This document shows positions 15,832-24,613 of a stretch of DNA of 64,000 bases, piece by piece; the first letter of the stretch is position 1; each line of letters begins with the position of its first letter. The position numbers and the translations under genes are program-made. Source of the DNA: an uncultured Christensenella sp. GTDB taxonomy: Bacteria; Bacillota; Clostridia; Christensenellales; UBA3700. The stretch lies in contig CAJTXS010000005.1 of the NCBI GenBank assembly GCA_910583735.1, positions 18,004 through 82,003 of the forward strand, in the 5' to 3' direction. The notes beneath the pieces were generated by a model that had not been told where the DNA came from, did no database searches, and saw only the letters and a list, made by a program, of their open reading frames with translations.

Positions 15832-17364
15832 TTACTCGTCGAACTCTATTATTTCCAAATCAAGACCTTCGATAGCCTTGTTAGTCTGAACAGGCGCATT
15901 GCGAGCGGCTCTGCGAGACTTGATCACGCCGACCAAGCCGAGTATCTGTATCGTAAGCAGTGGCGTCATGGCAATAAGCGCTACAGTGCCGAAAGCGTCC
16001 GTAAGCACATTGCGTCCCAACGCGTCCGCAACTCCGATGATGAGCGGCAGAATGAATGTGGACGCCATAGGTCCGCTGGCAACTCCGCCGCTGTCGAAGG
16101 CAATAGCCGTAAATACCTTGGGCACGGCAAACGTGAGCGCGAGCGCAATCGCATATCCCGGAGCGATGAACCACCATAAAGATACGCCGTACATCGCCCT
16201 GATTACGCCTATCAGCAGCGCCACCGCCATACCGAACATGAGCGCGAGCATGACGCTCCTGCGCTTGATTGTGCCGGTTGTAATCTCTTCGACCTGCTTG
16301 GTAAGCACGTGGACGGCGGGCTCTGCAAATACTATAAAGAATCCCACCACTACGCCGAGCGGCATGAGCAGCCACGAATACTTTGAATTGGCTATCGTGT
16401 GTCCGAGCACGCTGCCCGCCTCGGAAAATCCGTACTTGACGCCCGTCAAGAATATTATCAAGCCCAAGTACACATAGAGCAATCCCGACAGAATAACCGC
16501 GACTTTCTTCTTGGGCAAGCGCAGCTTAGCGAATTGGAATATCAAAAATACCGCGACAACAGGCGCAATTGCGATAGATACCTCTTGCAGGCAGCCGAGC
16601 AGCACCGAACCGAACGCTCCGCCCGAGCTCTCTATAATCATCTCGCCGCCGGGGAAGAAGAGTCCGAGCAACATAACCGCTATAAGCGGACCTACCGAGC
16701 ACAGCGCTACTATACCGAAGTTATCTTCCGCCTTGTTGTCTCCTCTCACCGACGCTATACCTATACCGAAAGCCATTACGAAAGGCACAGTGATAGGTCC
16801 CGTAGTCACGCCGCCGCTGTCAAAAGCTACCGCCAGAAACTCGGGATTGACCACCTGCAAAATTATAGCCAATATAAAGACGAGCGCATACGAGCCGAGC
16901 AAGAGATAATTGAGCTTAAATCCGAATACTCCGCGAAGCACGGATATTATAAGAAAGAATCCCACGCCCACCGCGACGGGGAATACAAGCAAAAGCTTGC
17001 TGCCGAATACCGCCTCCAGCTGTCCCGCGAGCACCCACAGATCGGGCTCGGCGACGGTGACAGCTATGCCGAGTATCAGGCTGATAATCATAACGACGAC
17101 GAGCTGACGCGCCGCACTGCTCTTGCCCTGCTTGAGCTTCTGCTTATTGATGAGCTTAGAACCTATATTCTCGCCTATCGTGATCATGGATATGTCCACG
17201 CCCAAAGAAAAGAGCGTGATACCCGCCACGATCATTATGAATCCTATTACGAAATTGATTATTACGGACTTATCGACGCCGAATGAAAACAACAATATCA
17301 GCACTATCGCCGATACGGGCGCTACGCTGATAAGAGCTTCTTTCAGTTTATGCAAAAGTTTCAT
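15832..17364 (-). CDS. DUF1538 integral membrane protein (putative transporter)
   Basis: A 510-residue protein with about a dozen hydrophobic segments. Its sequence is an internal duplication: AEPDLWVLAGQLE at 105-117 matches AEPAVHVLTKQVE at 347-359, and AFDSGGVTTGP at 180-190 matches AFDSGGVASGP at 422-432. Both pairs are 242 residues apart, so two copies of a six- or so-helix unit with conserved Gly-rich re-entrant-like loops are likely. That layout is common in secondary transporters. The family has no established substrate. The link to two PII-like genes suggests activity set by nucleotide or nitrogen status. The ATG at 17364 has a weak AAAGGG about 10 nt upstream. Confidence 0.85.
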   Translation of the reverse strand: MKLLHKLKEALISVAPVSAIVLILLFSFGVDKSVIINFVIGFIMIVAGITLFSLGVDISMITIGENIGSKLINKQKLKQGKSSAARQLVVVMIISLILGIAVTVAEPDLWVLAGQLEAVFGSKLLLVFPVAVGVGFFLIISVLRGVFGFKLNYLLLGSYALVFILAIILQVVNPEFLAVAFDSGGVTTGPITVPFVMAFGIGIASVRGDNKAEDNFGIVALCSVGPLIAVMLLGLFFPGGEMIIESSGGAFGSVLLGCLQEVSIAIAPVVAVFLIFQFAKLRLPKKKVAVILSGLLYVYLGLIIFLTGVKYGFSEAGSVLGHTIANSKYSWLLMPLGVVVGFFIVFAEPAVHVLTKQVEEITTGTIKRRSVMLALMFGMAVALLIGVIRAMYGVSLWWFIAPGYAIALALTFAVPKVFTAIAFDSGGVASGPMASTFILPLIIGVADALGRNVLTDAFGTVALIAMTPLLTIQILGLVGVIKSRRAARNAPVQTNKAIEGLDLEIIEFDE

Positions 17365-17437
17365 CTACACTATCCCTTTATGCCGATGTTATCCGTGTTA
17401 TATATGCGATTTAGACGTACGGCGTTACCGCATAGCG

Positions 17438-17465
17438 CAATAAGACGCGAAGTCGCGTCTTATTG
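17438..17465 (-). terminator. Perfect 13-bp hairpin after the hydrogenase operon
   Basis: CAATAAGACGCGA (17438-17450) and TCGCGTCTTATTG (17453-17465) form a near-loopless hairpin 120 bp beyond the hydrogenase stop. The T-rich part is within the stem, so termination may be moderate. It could act in both directions. Confidence 0.55.
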
Positions 17466-17586
17466 TATAATACAGTCGACATATTTCGCAACCTTTTTAG
17501 CTGATAATAATACCGACAGATATATTTTATCAGTAATATTTCGGTCCATGCAATTAAGAATCCGAGCCTTACGTATCTTTGGCTTA

Positions 17587-19038
17587 TTAATTCGAATTCC
17601 TATCGTCTTCCGCCTGCAAACTCATCTTGTACAGCTTGACAGAGCCGTCGATATTCTTTTCCTTAGCGGACTGACCGTACTTGTCTACGTCTATCATATT
17701 CTTCATGCCGTGATGGAGACAGAGCGCGCCGTTGATACATCCGCCGTCGCAAGCCATGCCCTCAAAGAAGTTCTCGGCAGACTTACCCATCTTTAGCTTG
17801 AGCAAATTAACTCTGCACTGATCTATGCCGCTCATGGCTATCGGGTTGATACCCGTCACGCCCATGGACTCGCCTACAGCCTTTATGCCCTGCGCTATGC
17901 CGCACGACTTGGCGAATATCCTGCCGTAATACGAAGCATTGTCAAGCGGAGTGCCCTCCAGCGCGGTAACGTCCACGTCGCGCGCATCGAGGAACGCCTG
18001 TAACTCCTCGAAGGAAATAACGCAGTCCACGGCTCCGTCCGTCTTAGGCATTCTGAACTCCATCTTCTTACTCGTACAAGGTCCGATAAATACTACCTTG
18101 GCGGTAGGGTCGGTGCGCTTGATGAGCTTAGCCGCCTCCACCATAGGAGAATTGGACGAGGAAATATATTGCCTCAGCTCGGGGAAGTTCTTCTCAACGA
18201 ACATGACGAAGGAAGGACAGCACGACGTTGTCATAACGCCCTTCTCCTTAAACTCTTCCGCCTCGTGATACAGCACGATATCCGCGCCGAGCGCCGCCTC
18301 CGTGACCTGATGGAAGCCGAGCATCTTGATACCCGTGATTACCTGCTCTATCGCCGCATACTTGAATTGGCTGACTATCGCGGGAGCAATCACCGCATGC
18401 ACCTTATACTTGGCGCCGCCCTCCGACTTCTTGAGCAAATCTATGCAGTCGAGTATGTAAGACTTATCCTGTATGGCTCCGAAAGGACACTGATAGACGC
18501 ATGCGCCGCACATGATGCACTTAGAGAAGTCTATACGAGCCTTCTTGTCCTCGTTCATGCTGATGGCTTTCACCTTGCAACTCATCATACAAGGACGCTG
18601 CTGGTGAATGATTGCGTTGTACGGACATGCCTGTACGCACTTGCCGCACTCGATACATTTATCTTTGTCGATAATGGGCTTGTTGTTGACCACGGTAATA
18701 GCGCCCTTGGGGCAGACGTGATAACACATATGATTGAGACAGCCTCTGCAAGCGGGCGTGACGTAAATACCGCCGATAGGACACTCGTCGCACGCCTCGT
18801 CGATGACTTCTATGACGTTGGGGTCGCTCTTGTTGCCGCCTTTAGCCATACGGATACGCTCTTGCAATATCGCCCTCTCTTTATAAATACAGCACCTCAT
18901 CGTAGCCTTGGGACCGGGGACAATCTTCTTGGGAATATCCGTATAGATGTCGTCCATGTCGCCGTTGTATGCGCTGCGGATGAGCTCTTTGAGCACCTCG
19001 TACTTCAGCTCCTGTATCTTAGTATCGAATTTATTCAT
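17587..19038 (-). CDS. Monomeric [FeFe] hydrogenase (group B-like)
   Basis: A 483-residue iron-only hydrogenase that should interconvert protons and H2 with ferredoxin-type electrons. An N-terminal Cys-rich region (82-110, 150-154) surrounds two 4Fe-4S motifs, CxxCxxCxxxC at 128-138 and 174-184. The H-cluster motifs follow: TSCCP at 271-275, GPCTSKK at 319-325 and MACDGGC at 428-434, so all four cluster-ligating cysteines are present. The length and the extra N-terminal cysteines fit the group B enzymes of Clostridia rather than the NADH-linked trimeric type. It is the last gene of an operon with a sensory hydrogenase, and no maturase genes (hydE, F, G) are in the window. Confidence 0.9.
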   Translation of the reverse strand: MNKFDTKIQELKYEVLKELIRSAYNGDMDDIYTDIPKKIVPGPKATMRCCIYKERAILQERIRMAKGGNKSDPNVIEVIDEACDECPIGGIYVTPACRGCLNHMCYHVCPKGAITVVNNKPIIDKDKCIECGKCVQACPYNAIIHQQRPCMMSCKVKAISMNEDKKARIDFSKCIMCGACVYQCPFGAIQDKSYILDCIDLLKKSEGGAKYKVHAVIAPAIVSQFKYAAIEQVITGIKMLGFHQVTEAALGADIVLYHEAEEFKEKGVMTTSCCPSFVMFVEKNFPELRQYISSSNSPMVEAAKLIKRTDPTAKVVFIGPCTSKKMEFRMPKTDGAVDCVISFEELQAFLDARDVDVTALEGTPLDNASYYGRIFAKSCGIAQGIKAVGESMGVTGINPIAMSGIDQCRVNLLKLKMGKSAENFFEGMACDGGCINGALCLHHGMKNMIDVDKYGQSAKEKNIDGSVKLYKMSLQAEDDRNSN

Positions 19039-19062
19039 ATTTCTGTCGCTCCCAGCCGAAAA

Positions 19063-19623
19063 TTATATTTTTATATGTTCGCTCGCTATCTCTTTGCGAG
19101 ACATGAGCTCTTTAAGCGTAAGTGTACCGTCCTCTAACACGAGATAGCTGTGCGCGCTGCCTCCCTTGGGTAAAGACACGCTGCCCGCGTTGGCAATCAA
19201 GACGCTCTTGCCGTCAATCGTCTTTACGCGAGATATGCTCCCCTCGTGGAAGTGTCCGTATATCAGCGCGTCGCCGCAAGATAATGGAATATTATCTTTA
19301 TTATACACATGTCCGTGCGTAAGCGTAATCTTGACGCCGCCGTCGAATATGCAGCAACTGTCGGTAAAGCCGAACTCGGATATCAGTAAATCCACTTCGC
19401 TGTCGCAATTACCCTTAACTACCGTAAGCTTGTCTGCCAACGCGTTGAGCATATTCGCCACCTCGAGCGGCGCATATTCGGATGTGACGGGATTGCGCGG
19501 TCCGGGATTGTATATATCGCCGAGCAGTATCAACTGTTCCGCTCCCTCGGCGCGGAAAGCCTCTATCAGCAAAGACGCGTATCTTGCGTTGCCGTGTATG
19601 TCCGATGCTATGACGTACTTCAT
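19063..19623 (-). CDS. YfcE-type metallophosphoesterase
   Basis: A 186-residue two-metal phosphoesterase with the full motif series SDIHGN, LLGDIYN, KGNCD, THGH and YGHFH. Relatives hydrolyse small phosphodiesters in vitro, with physiological substrates mostly unknown. It lies between the SpoIIE-type phosphatase (10 bp) and the hydrogenase (24 bp), so it is co-transcribed and may belong to the same signalling unit. Confidence 0.92.
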   Translation of the reverse strand: MKYVIASDIHGNARYASLLIEAFRAEGAEQLILLGDIYNPGPRNPVTSEYAPLEVANMLNALADKLTVVKGNCDSEVDLLISEFGFTDSCCIFDGGVKITLTHGHVYNKDNIPLSCGDALIYGHFHEGSISRVKTIDGKSVLIANAGSVSLPKGGSAHSYLVLEDGTLTLKELMSRKEIASEHIKI

Positions 19624-19633
19624 ACTCTTAATC

Positions 19634-20794
19634 CTAATTATATTCTATATCCACTCTCTTGCCCATTGACTTGAGATTGTCGGCGAGTTTCTCGACCAAC
19701 TTAAGTTTCATTGTTATGTCGATAGGCAAGCCCTTGTGCGCTATATTAGCGCTCTGCCCCACCAGAAAATGTATGTCCGTAGCCTGCTCGAATAACAAGT
19801 TGGCAAGCAGCGAAGCTCCGTCTCGCTTGTCGTAATACTTGGGCGAGAGGTCGCTGGTACTGTTATACTTCTCGGCAAGCTCGAGCAGTCTGCGCAGTGT
19901 GATTACGCCCTCGGTGGTAAGGTCTATGCCGTCTATATGTCCGATAGGCGGGATGTCCTTGTCTACGAATTCGAGCACCGTATCCACACTCTTGCCCAGA
20001 TACCTTGCCACTATCTGCGACGTAGTGCCTCCGCACACCGCCTTCTTACCGTCGTAGCTCATCAGCTTGGACACGCAATAGTCGTCCATATCCTTATTGA
20101 CTGGCGCGCCTACCATAATCGCAACCTGCATGCTCTTGCGAAGTTTGACCGCGGCTACGGTGGTATCGTCGCCCGGCTCGTTCATATATAAATCGTTACA
20201 CGCTCCCGCAAGCTGGCAAGCTACCGCCTTAGCGGTCATGCGCGGCTCGATTACTCTGTCCAGATACTCCATTACCTCGGGACGCTGCCATCCGAAGTTG
20301 AGCAGCATACCTATGCCGGCATGGATTACGCCGTCGCTCATAAAGACGATGATATCGCCCTCTTGCATGTTAAGATCGCTCTTATATACCTTCTTGCCGA
20401 GCACGCACATCTCTTTACGCTCGATATCGCGGCACTTGCCGTTGCTGAAGTATATGGCGGGGGGATTGTCGAACTCGAACATCACTCCCTTGCCCTCGTC
20501 GTCGATATGCACTACGGTAAATGTAGCATACGCAACATTGCGCACTTTGCATACGGGAAGCGTCTCGAGAATGGTCTCGACGCAGTCCTCTATGGATATC
20601 TCGCTCGCAACCATGGTGCACAGTATCTTGGAGGTGAGCATGGAGAGGATATTGGCCTTAACGCCGCTGCCCATGCCGTCGGCGAGCACTACCGTGGTAT
20701 GCTTACCGTCCGTGTATGTCTGGACGTTGTCGCCGCATAGCTCCTCGCCCTTTTTGTTGAGCGAGCTGTATCCGTATTCCAGCGTGACTGACAT
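19634..20794 (-). CDS. SpoIIE-family PP2C serine/threonine phosphatase
   Basis: A 386-residue cytosolic protein. Residues 1-215 form the PP2C/SpoIIE catalytic domain: ADGMGSG (metal-binding Asp), FMSDGV and GDDTTVAAV. The C-terminal 170 residues are a second domain without a recognised motif. There are no membrane spans, unlike Bacillus SpoIIE. It begins 8 bp after the PAS-containing hydrogenase, the arrangement described for phosphatase-linked sensory hydrogenases (group C3). The likely role is to turn the sensory signal into dephosphorylation of a target protein. Confidence 0.88.
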   Translation of the reverse strand: MSVTLEYGYSSLNKKGEELCGDNVQTYTDGKHTTVVLADGMGSGVKANILSMLTSKILCTMVASEISIEDCVETILETLPVCKVRNVAYATFTVVHIDDEGKGVMFEFDNPPAIYFSNGKCRDIERKEMCVLGKKVYKSDLNMQEGDIIVFMSDGVIHAGIGMLLNFGWQRPEVMEYLDRVIEPRMTAKAVACQLAGACNDLYMNEPGDDTTVAAVKLRKSMQVAIMVGAPVNKDMDDYCVSKLMSYDGKKAVCGGTTSQIVARYLGKSVDTVLEFVDKDIPPIGHIDGIDLTTEGVITLRRLLELAEKYNSTSDLSPKYYDKRDGASLLANLLFEQATDIHFLVGQSANIAHKGLPIDITMKLKLVEKLADNLKSMGKRVDIEYN

Positions 20795-20802
20795 ATGAGG
20801 CG

Positions 20803-22485
20803 TTACTCCTCCCTCTGCAGCATCTTCTTGAGTTTAAGAAGAGCGACCTTGGTCTCGGCTGTGGTCTCTCCGAGCAGCGAAGCTATCTCCTGCGCGACCA
20901 TCATCTGCTTCTTAATCACGGCGTCTGTGGTAGTGAGCGTCTCTGTCGCAAGGTTGTGCAACTTCTCCTCGTACTCCACCTGCGTGGTGATATCTTTTAG
21001 AATGGCAAAGAGCACCTTATGCTCGGCAAGCACTACCGCGTTAACCTCCGCATAAGTGTCGGTCTTAGCCACGTGCACGCATTTACGCATGAAGCCCTTG
21101 CCCGAGCGGAACGCGTTGATATACTCGGTGGGGTCCTCGAAGTCTACGAGCAGCATCCCCTTGGGGTCCCGCTCCGTAACTCCCCAGATACGCTTAGCCT
21201 TGTTGTTCATCTGCATGACGCGCATATCGCCGTCGATGACGAGTATACCGTTGGGGCTGTTCTCGATTATCTCGTAAGACAGCGACTCCGCCTTCTGTCT
21301 CATATAAGGCAAGCACATATATTCGTCGGCAAAGCCGTTGGCGACCGCCCAAGCCTTCTGCCTGCAACTGTCATAGCCGCATGCGCCGCAGTTGAGCTGA
21401 TTCTCGGGTTTATCTCTGCCCGTCTTAGCCATAATGGCGAGCAAACGCTCCTCGCTCACGTCAAAGCCCGACGCGTGTTCCTTCTTATGCAGCGTACGCA
21501 TAGAGAGCGCAGAGGTATCGGCAATAACCTTGTCGGCGTTGCCTACTCCCGCATATGCTCTTATCTCCTCGTTAGCCTTAATCGAGCCGCCCTTGCAAGC
21601 GATGGCGCAAGGTCCGTTGATACATGCATGTTCGCAGGCGTTGAGCTCGAGGAATATGCCGTCCATATCCTCTATGTTCTCAAGCACTTCCTTACAGCGC
21701 TCTACGCCGTCCGCGCTGAGATACTCATATCCCTCGGGATACTGTCCGAACGACTTGATTACGCCTCTCGGTACAGGGAAAAATCTTGCGCGCAGCTTCT
21801 CTCTGTCCTGCGAAGATAAGTCGTTATTTAATTCTATTCCCTTATCCTTGAGCAGGGCCAGCGTCTCCTCGAATGTGAGCACGCCGTCGATGACGCCGCT
21901 CTCGGCAGCCTCTCTCTTCTTGGCTATGCAAGGTCCGATAAATACGACTTTCGCATTATCGGCAGCTTGCTTAATCATCTTGCCGTGCGCCACCATAGGC
22001 GAAACAACGGGCGAGAGATATTTAAGCGCGCCGGGGTAATACATCTTGATCAAGCTGTTGACTGCGGGACAGCACGAGGTAATATAGTTGCGATACTTGC
22101 CGCCCCTAAGATCCTCGCGGAAGCATTCCACTACCGCAGCGGCGCCCACCGCCGTCTCCTGCGCCCCCGCAAAGCCCAGTCTGATAAGCGCGTCCTCGAG
22201 CACCGTAAAGTCCTTTATGCCGAGACTGGATACAAAAGACGGCGCGACGGAAGCATATACATTGCCGCCCGCGAGCAACGCCTCGACCTCAGCCCTCTCG
22301 CTGTGGACTACCTTGGCGTTCTGATGGCATACAAGCGTACACTTGCCGCACAGTATGCAGCGCTCCTCGATGACTTTAGCCTGATGATTGGTGACCTCGA
22401 TAGCCTTGACGGGACAGCCGCGCAGACATCTGTAGCAGTCCTTGCAGTTTGCCTTCTTAAACTCGAGGTACTGGCGCCCGCTCAT
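20803..22485 (-). CDS. Sensory [FeFe] hydrogenase with PAS domain (HydS-like, group C)
   Basis: 560 residues. N-terminal ferredoxin motifs (CxxCxxCxxxC at 14-24 and 43-53) precede an H-cluster domain: TSCCPAV (136-142), GPCIAKK (184-190) and LNACEHACING (281-291). The third motif lacks the usual Met and Gly of catalytic enzymes, which is typical of sensory forms. Then come an extra 4Fe-4S segment CGACGYDSC (366-374), a PAS domain (about 400-500, ENSPNGILVIDGD) and a C-terminal helical tail with no kinase domain. The probable role is an H2 or redox sensor acting through the SpoIIE phosphatase encoded next. The ATG at 22485 overlaps the ferredoxin stop by 4 bp. Confidence 0.88.
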   Translation of the reverse strand: MSGRQYLEFKKANCKDCYRCLRGCPVKAIEVTNHQAKVIEERCILCGKCTLVCHQNAKVVHSERAEVEALLAGGNVYASVAPSFVSSLGIKDFTVLEDALIRLGFAGAQETAVGAAAVVECFREDLRGGKYRNYITSCCPAVNSLIKMYYPGALKYLSPVVSPMVAHGKMIKQAADNAKVVFIGPCIAKKREAAESGVIDGVLTFEETLALLKDKGIELNNDLSSQDREKLRARFFPVPRGVIKSFGQYPEGYEYLSADGVERCKEVLENIEDMDGIFLELNACEHACINGPCAIACKGGSIKANEEIRAYAGVGNADKVIADTSALSMRTLHKKEHASGFDVSEERLLAIMAKTGRDKPENQLNCGACGYDSCRQKAWAVANGFADEYMCLPYMRQKAESLSYEIIENSPNGILVIDGDMRVMQMNNKAKRIWGVTERDPKGMLLVDFEDPTEYINAFRSGKGFMRKCVHVAKTDTYAEVNAVVLAEHKVLFAILKDITTQVEYEEKLHNLATETLTTTDAVIKKQMMVAQEIASLLGETTAETKVALLKLKKMLQREE

Positions 22486-22727
22486 AATACCGACGGCAGA
22501 ATCCTTTCCTTAAAAATCTGCCCTACGTTGTCACCGTTAAGACCGGTAATGAACTCGTCGTCCACTTTAGCAGTCACGCCCTCGGCGCAATGCCCGAGAC
22601 AAAAGCTCGCCTGCAAGGTAATCTTGTCGCCGACGCCGCTTTCTTCGATGGCTTTCTTAAAGCCCTCTATGACGTCGTAGGAGCCCTTGAGATGGCACGA
22701 ACTGCCCACGCATACGCTTATAATCAT
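22482..22727 (-). CDS. Thioredoxin-like [2Fe-2S] ferredoxin (NuoE-type)
   Basis: 81 residues starting at ATG 22727 with AGGGGTG 6 nt upstream (an upstream GTG is less likely). Cys6, Cys11, Cys43 and Cys47 (VCVGSSCHLKG and SFCLGHCAEG) give the 2Fe-2S pattern of NuoE/HndA-type subunits. It is the first gene of the hydrogenase operon and a likely electron partner of the sensor. Confidence 0.9.
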   Translation of the reverse strand: MIISVCVGSSCHLKGSYDVIEGFKKAIEESGVGDKITLQASFCLGHCAEGVTAKVDDEFITGLNGDNVGQIFKERILPSVL

Positions 22728-22761
22728 ATAATTCACCCCTGAATTAGTAATATCTTATTAA

Positions 22762-22790
22762 ATTATATATAAGTCGACAGTTAAAGTCAA
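22762..22790 (-). promoter_or_regulatory. Promoter of the hydrogenase operon
   Basis: TTGACT (22785-22790) and TATAAT (22762-22767) with 17 bp spacing, 35 bp upstream of the first start codon. No clear dyad overlaps it. Confidence 0.75.
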
Positions 22791-22850
22791 TAGTTATGCC
22801 CGCCGCAGACCGCGCGCAAGACATGGAAAAATATTACAGTACTCGCCCGT

Positions 22851-23732
22851 CTACACGCCGCGCTCGCCCAAATAACCGTTAAAATCCGGCGTATATTCTC
22901 CGTCCGCGCTGCTCAGCTCTTGCACGAATACATCGCCGAATCCGAGCTTGCTCGCATGACTTAGCGCGAGTTTATACTCCAACGGTTTAAGGCTCCTGGA
23001 TATATCGGGATACTTGCTCGCCTCGCCGCAAGGATAGTACTGGCTCATAAGCGATATTACTGTATCGCTACCTACAGCGTCTTTTATTATATCCAGCGCC
23101 GCCACGCTATTATCTATGTGATTAGGCAGCGCCATATGCCTTACAATCATTCCGCTCGTCATGATTTTACCGTCATACCTATCATGAGGGCGATAGGAGC
23201 GCATAAGTTTAATCGCTTCGCGCGCAATTAACGGATAATCGGGAGCATTGCTCAGCCTTTCGGCAAGCGCAGCGTCTCCATACTTGAAGTCGGGCAGCCA
23301 AATATCTACGATGTCCGCGAGAGCGCGCACCTGCGATAAACTCTCGTATCCGCCGCAGTTGAATACAAGAGGCAGTCGCGGTCTGTAAATATCCAATGCT
23401 CTCATAAGTCCGCCGATATAATGGGACGCCGTAACGAGATTGATGTTATGCACTCCGCTGTCATCGAGCATCCTGAATATATCTGCAAGCCCTGCGGGCG
23501 TTACCTCTCTGCCGATATCTCCTCTCGATAAAGAATAGTTCTGACAGTAGACGCAACCGAGATTGCAACCGGAGAAGAAAATAGTTCCGCTACCCCTCTC
23601 TCCGCTGATAGGGGGCTCTTCCCACATATGACGAGACACCAGTCCGATAGACATGGTATCGTAGCTGCGGCAATAACCTCTCCGCTCCTGCCTGTCTACT
23701 CCGCACGCTCTCGGACACAAATTGCAATCCAT
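22851..23732 (-). CDS. Radical SAM protein related to pyruvate formate-lyase activating enzymes (PflX-type)
   Basis: 293 residues. The N-terminal Cys cluster (MDCNLCPRACGVDR ... GYC) is followed by the radical SAM motif CNLGCVYC (Cys56, Cys60, Cys63) binding the 4Fe-4S cluster that cleaves S-adenosylmethionine. The family is annotated by similarity to glycyl-radical activases, but no glycyl-radical enzyme is nearby, so the substrate is open. The conserved Cys cluster fixes the start at MDCNLC. There is no Shine-Dalgarno sequence, and the -10 box ends only 6 nt before the ATG. Confidence 0.88.
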   Translation of the reverse strand: MDCNLCPRACGVDRQERRGYCRSYDTMSIGLVSRHMWEEPPISGERGSGTIFFSGCNLGCVYCQNYSLSRGDIGREVTPAGLADIFRMLDDSGVHNINLVTASHYIGGLMRALDIYRPRLPLVFNCGGYESLSQVRALADIVDIWLPDFKYGDAALAERLSNAPDYPLIAREAIKLMRSYRPHDRYDGKIMTSGMIVRHMALPNHIDNSVAALDIIKDAVGSDTVISLMSQYYPCGEASKYPDISRSLKPLEYKLALSHASKLGFGDVFVQELSSADGEYTPDFNGYLGERGV

Positions 23733-23738
23733 AGTTAA

Positions 23739-23767
23739 ATTATACTATCGAGCTGTTGAAAAATCAA
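23739..23767 (-). promoter_or_regulatory. Promoter predicting a leaderless mRNA (radical SAM gene)
   Basis: TTGATT (23762-23767), 17 bp, TATAAT (23739-23744), then TTAACT and the ATG. Transcription should begin at or within a base or two of the start codon. Confidence 0.7.
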
Positions 23768-24064
23768 AGCTATCTCGCAGTAGAAATATCCGCCTGCAAC
23801 AATAAAAAACTCATACATGCCCATAATTATAAGTAAATAATGTACAAATCGAGTATTAGCTACCGCAAGGCAAAACATGCGAGCGCATTTTACAATTAAT
23901 ACGTATAATAATTATATCGACAAACGCCGCGAATAAATTTACCTATCCCATTTTGCATATTAATTTGACACTGCATGCAAGGCGACAAAGTATAACTGCC
24001 GCCGCCTTATTAAGGTGGCTTACGTGCGGCAATACCGCGCTGAATATCGATACCTGCGCCGCAG
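23768..24064. other. Intergenic region without a recognised gene
   Basis: AT-rich in its first half. TTGACA at 23965-23970 and TATAAC at 23991-23996 face the plus strand but are 20 bp apart, and GC-rich inverted segments follow up to the terminator at 24065. A small plus-strand RNA is possible but not supported further. Confidence 0.3.
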
Positions 24065-24094
24065 AAAAAAGAGGACGGATAATTCCGTCCTCTT
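24065..24094 (-). terminator. Terminator of the floA operon
   Basis: GAGGACGGA (24071-24079) and TCCGTCCTC (24084-24092) with a 4-nt loop, followed on the minus strand by six T. It lies 20 bp past the last gene. Confidence 0.9.
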
Positions 24095-24112
24095 AAGCCG
24101 TAAACTAATTGT

Positions 24113-24613
24113 CTACTTCCGTCTCGAGCAGTACTTGACGTACGCCGGACGATTGAGCACATCCCCCGTTACGATAGCGAACTTAAGCGCGTCGTAATCG
24201 GGCTCTTCCTCTCCGCCTTCCGCATCCAGCTTGATAAAGCGGGAGAAATAGTGCTCGCTGCAGCCCTCGTCGGAAATACCGCCTATGCTGCCGCCTACCT
24301 CGACTTTCTCCTCAACGTACACGCTTCCGTCGTCATCGTGCTCTACGGCGCAGTCCTCCTCATGGTGAGTGGGAATCAGCCTGCTGGTCATGGGCACGTA
24401 TCCGCTCGTGCCGAGTCCTTGCGCGGGCTTAGCCTTATTCTCTGCGGGAGCGCTCGTAGCAAGCGACGCGTACTTAAACAGCTGCTCTACGTTGATTCCT
24501 CGCTTGCGCAGGAAGTTGATGCCTTTGATATACTCGTCATTCAACTTCCCTTGCGTCTCCATAGCCTTGAGTACGGCTATGTGCTTGGAGTACGTTTCGT
24601 ACGGATTAGCCAT
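24113..24613 (-). CDS. Uncharacterised acidic protein encoded after floA
   Basis: 166 residues, soluble, no signal peptide or membrane span. The first 50 residues are predicted helical (YETYSKHIAVLKAMETQGKL); the middle is Pro/Ala/Gly-rich; the second half is strongly acidic, with clusters such as EEDCAVEHDDDG. I recognise no family. The start overlaps the floA stop by 1 bp, so the two are coupled, and a role at flotillin assemblies is possible from context only. Confidence 0.7.
   Translation of the reverse strand: MANPYETYSKHIAVLKAMETQGKLNDEYIKGINFLRKRGINVEQLFKYASLATSAPAENKAKPAQGLGTSGYVPMTSRLIPTHHEEDCAVEHDDDGSVYVEEKVEVGGSIGGISDEGCSEHYFSRFIKLDAEGGEEEPDYDALKFAIVTGDVLNRPAYVKYCSRRK

Noticed and set aside
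16399..19137. Long plus-strand frames opposite DUF1538 and the hydrogenase
   Set aside because: Shadows with charged or low-complexity translations, no ribosome binding sites.
23965..24094. Possible small RNA on the plus strand
   Set aside because: Boxes are 20 bp apart and the terminator is better explained as that of the minus-strand floA operon.
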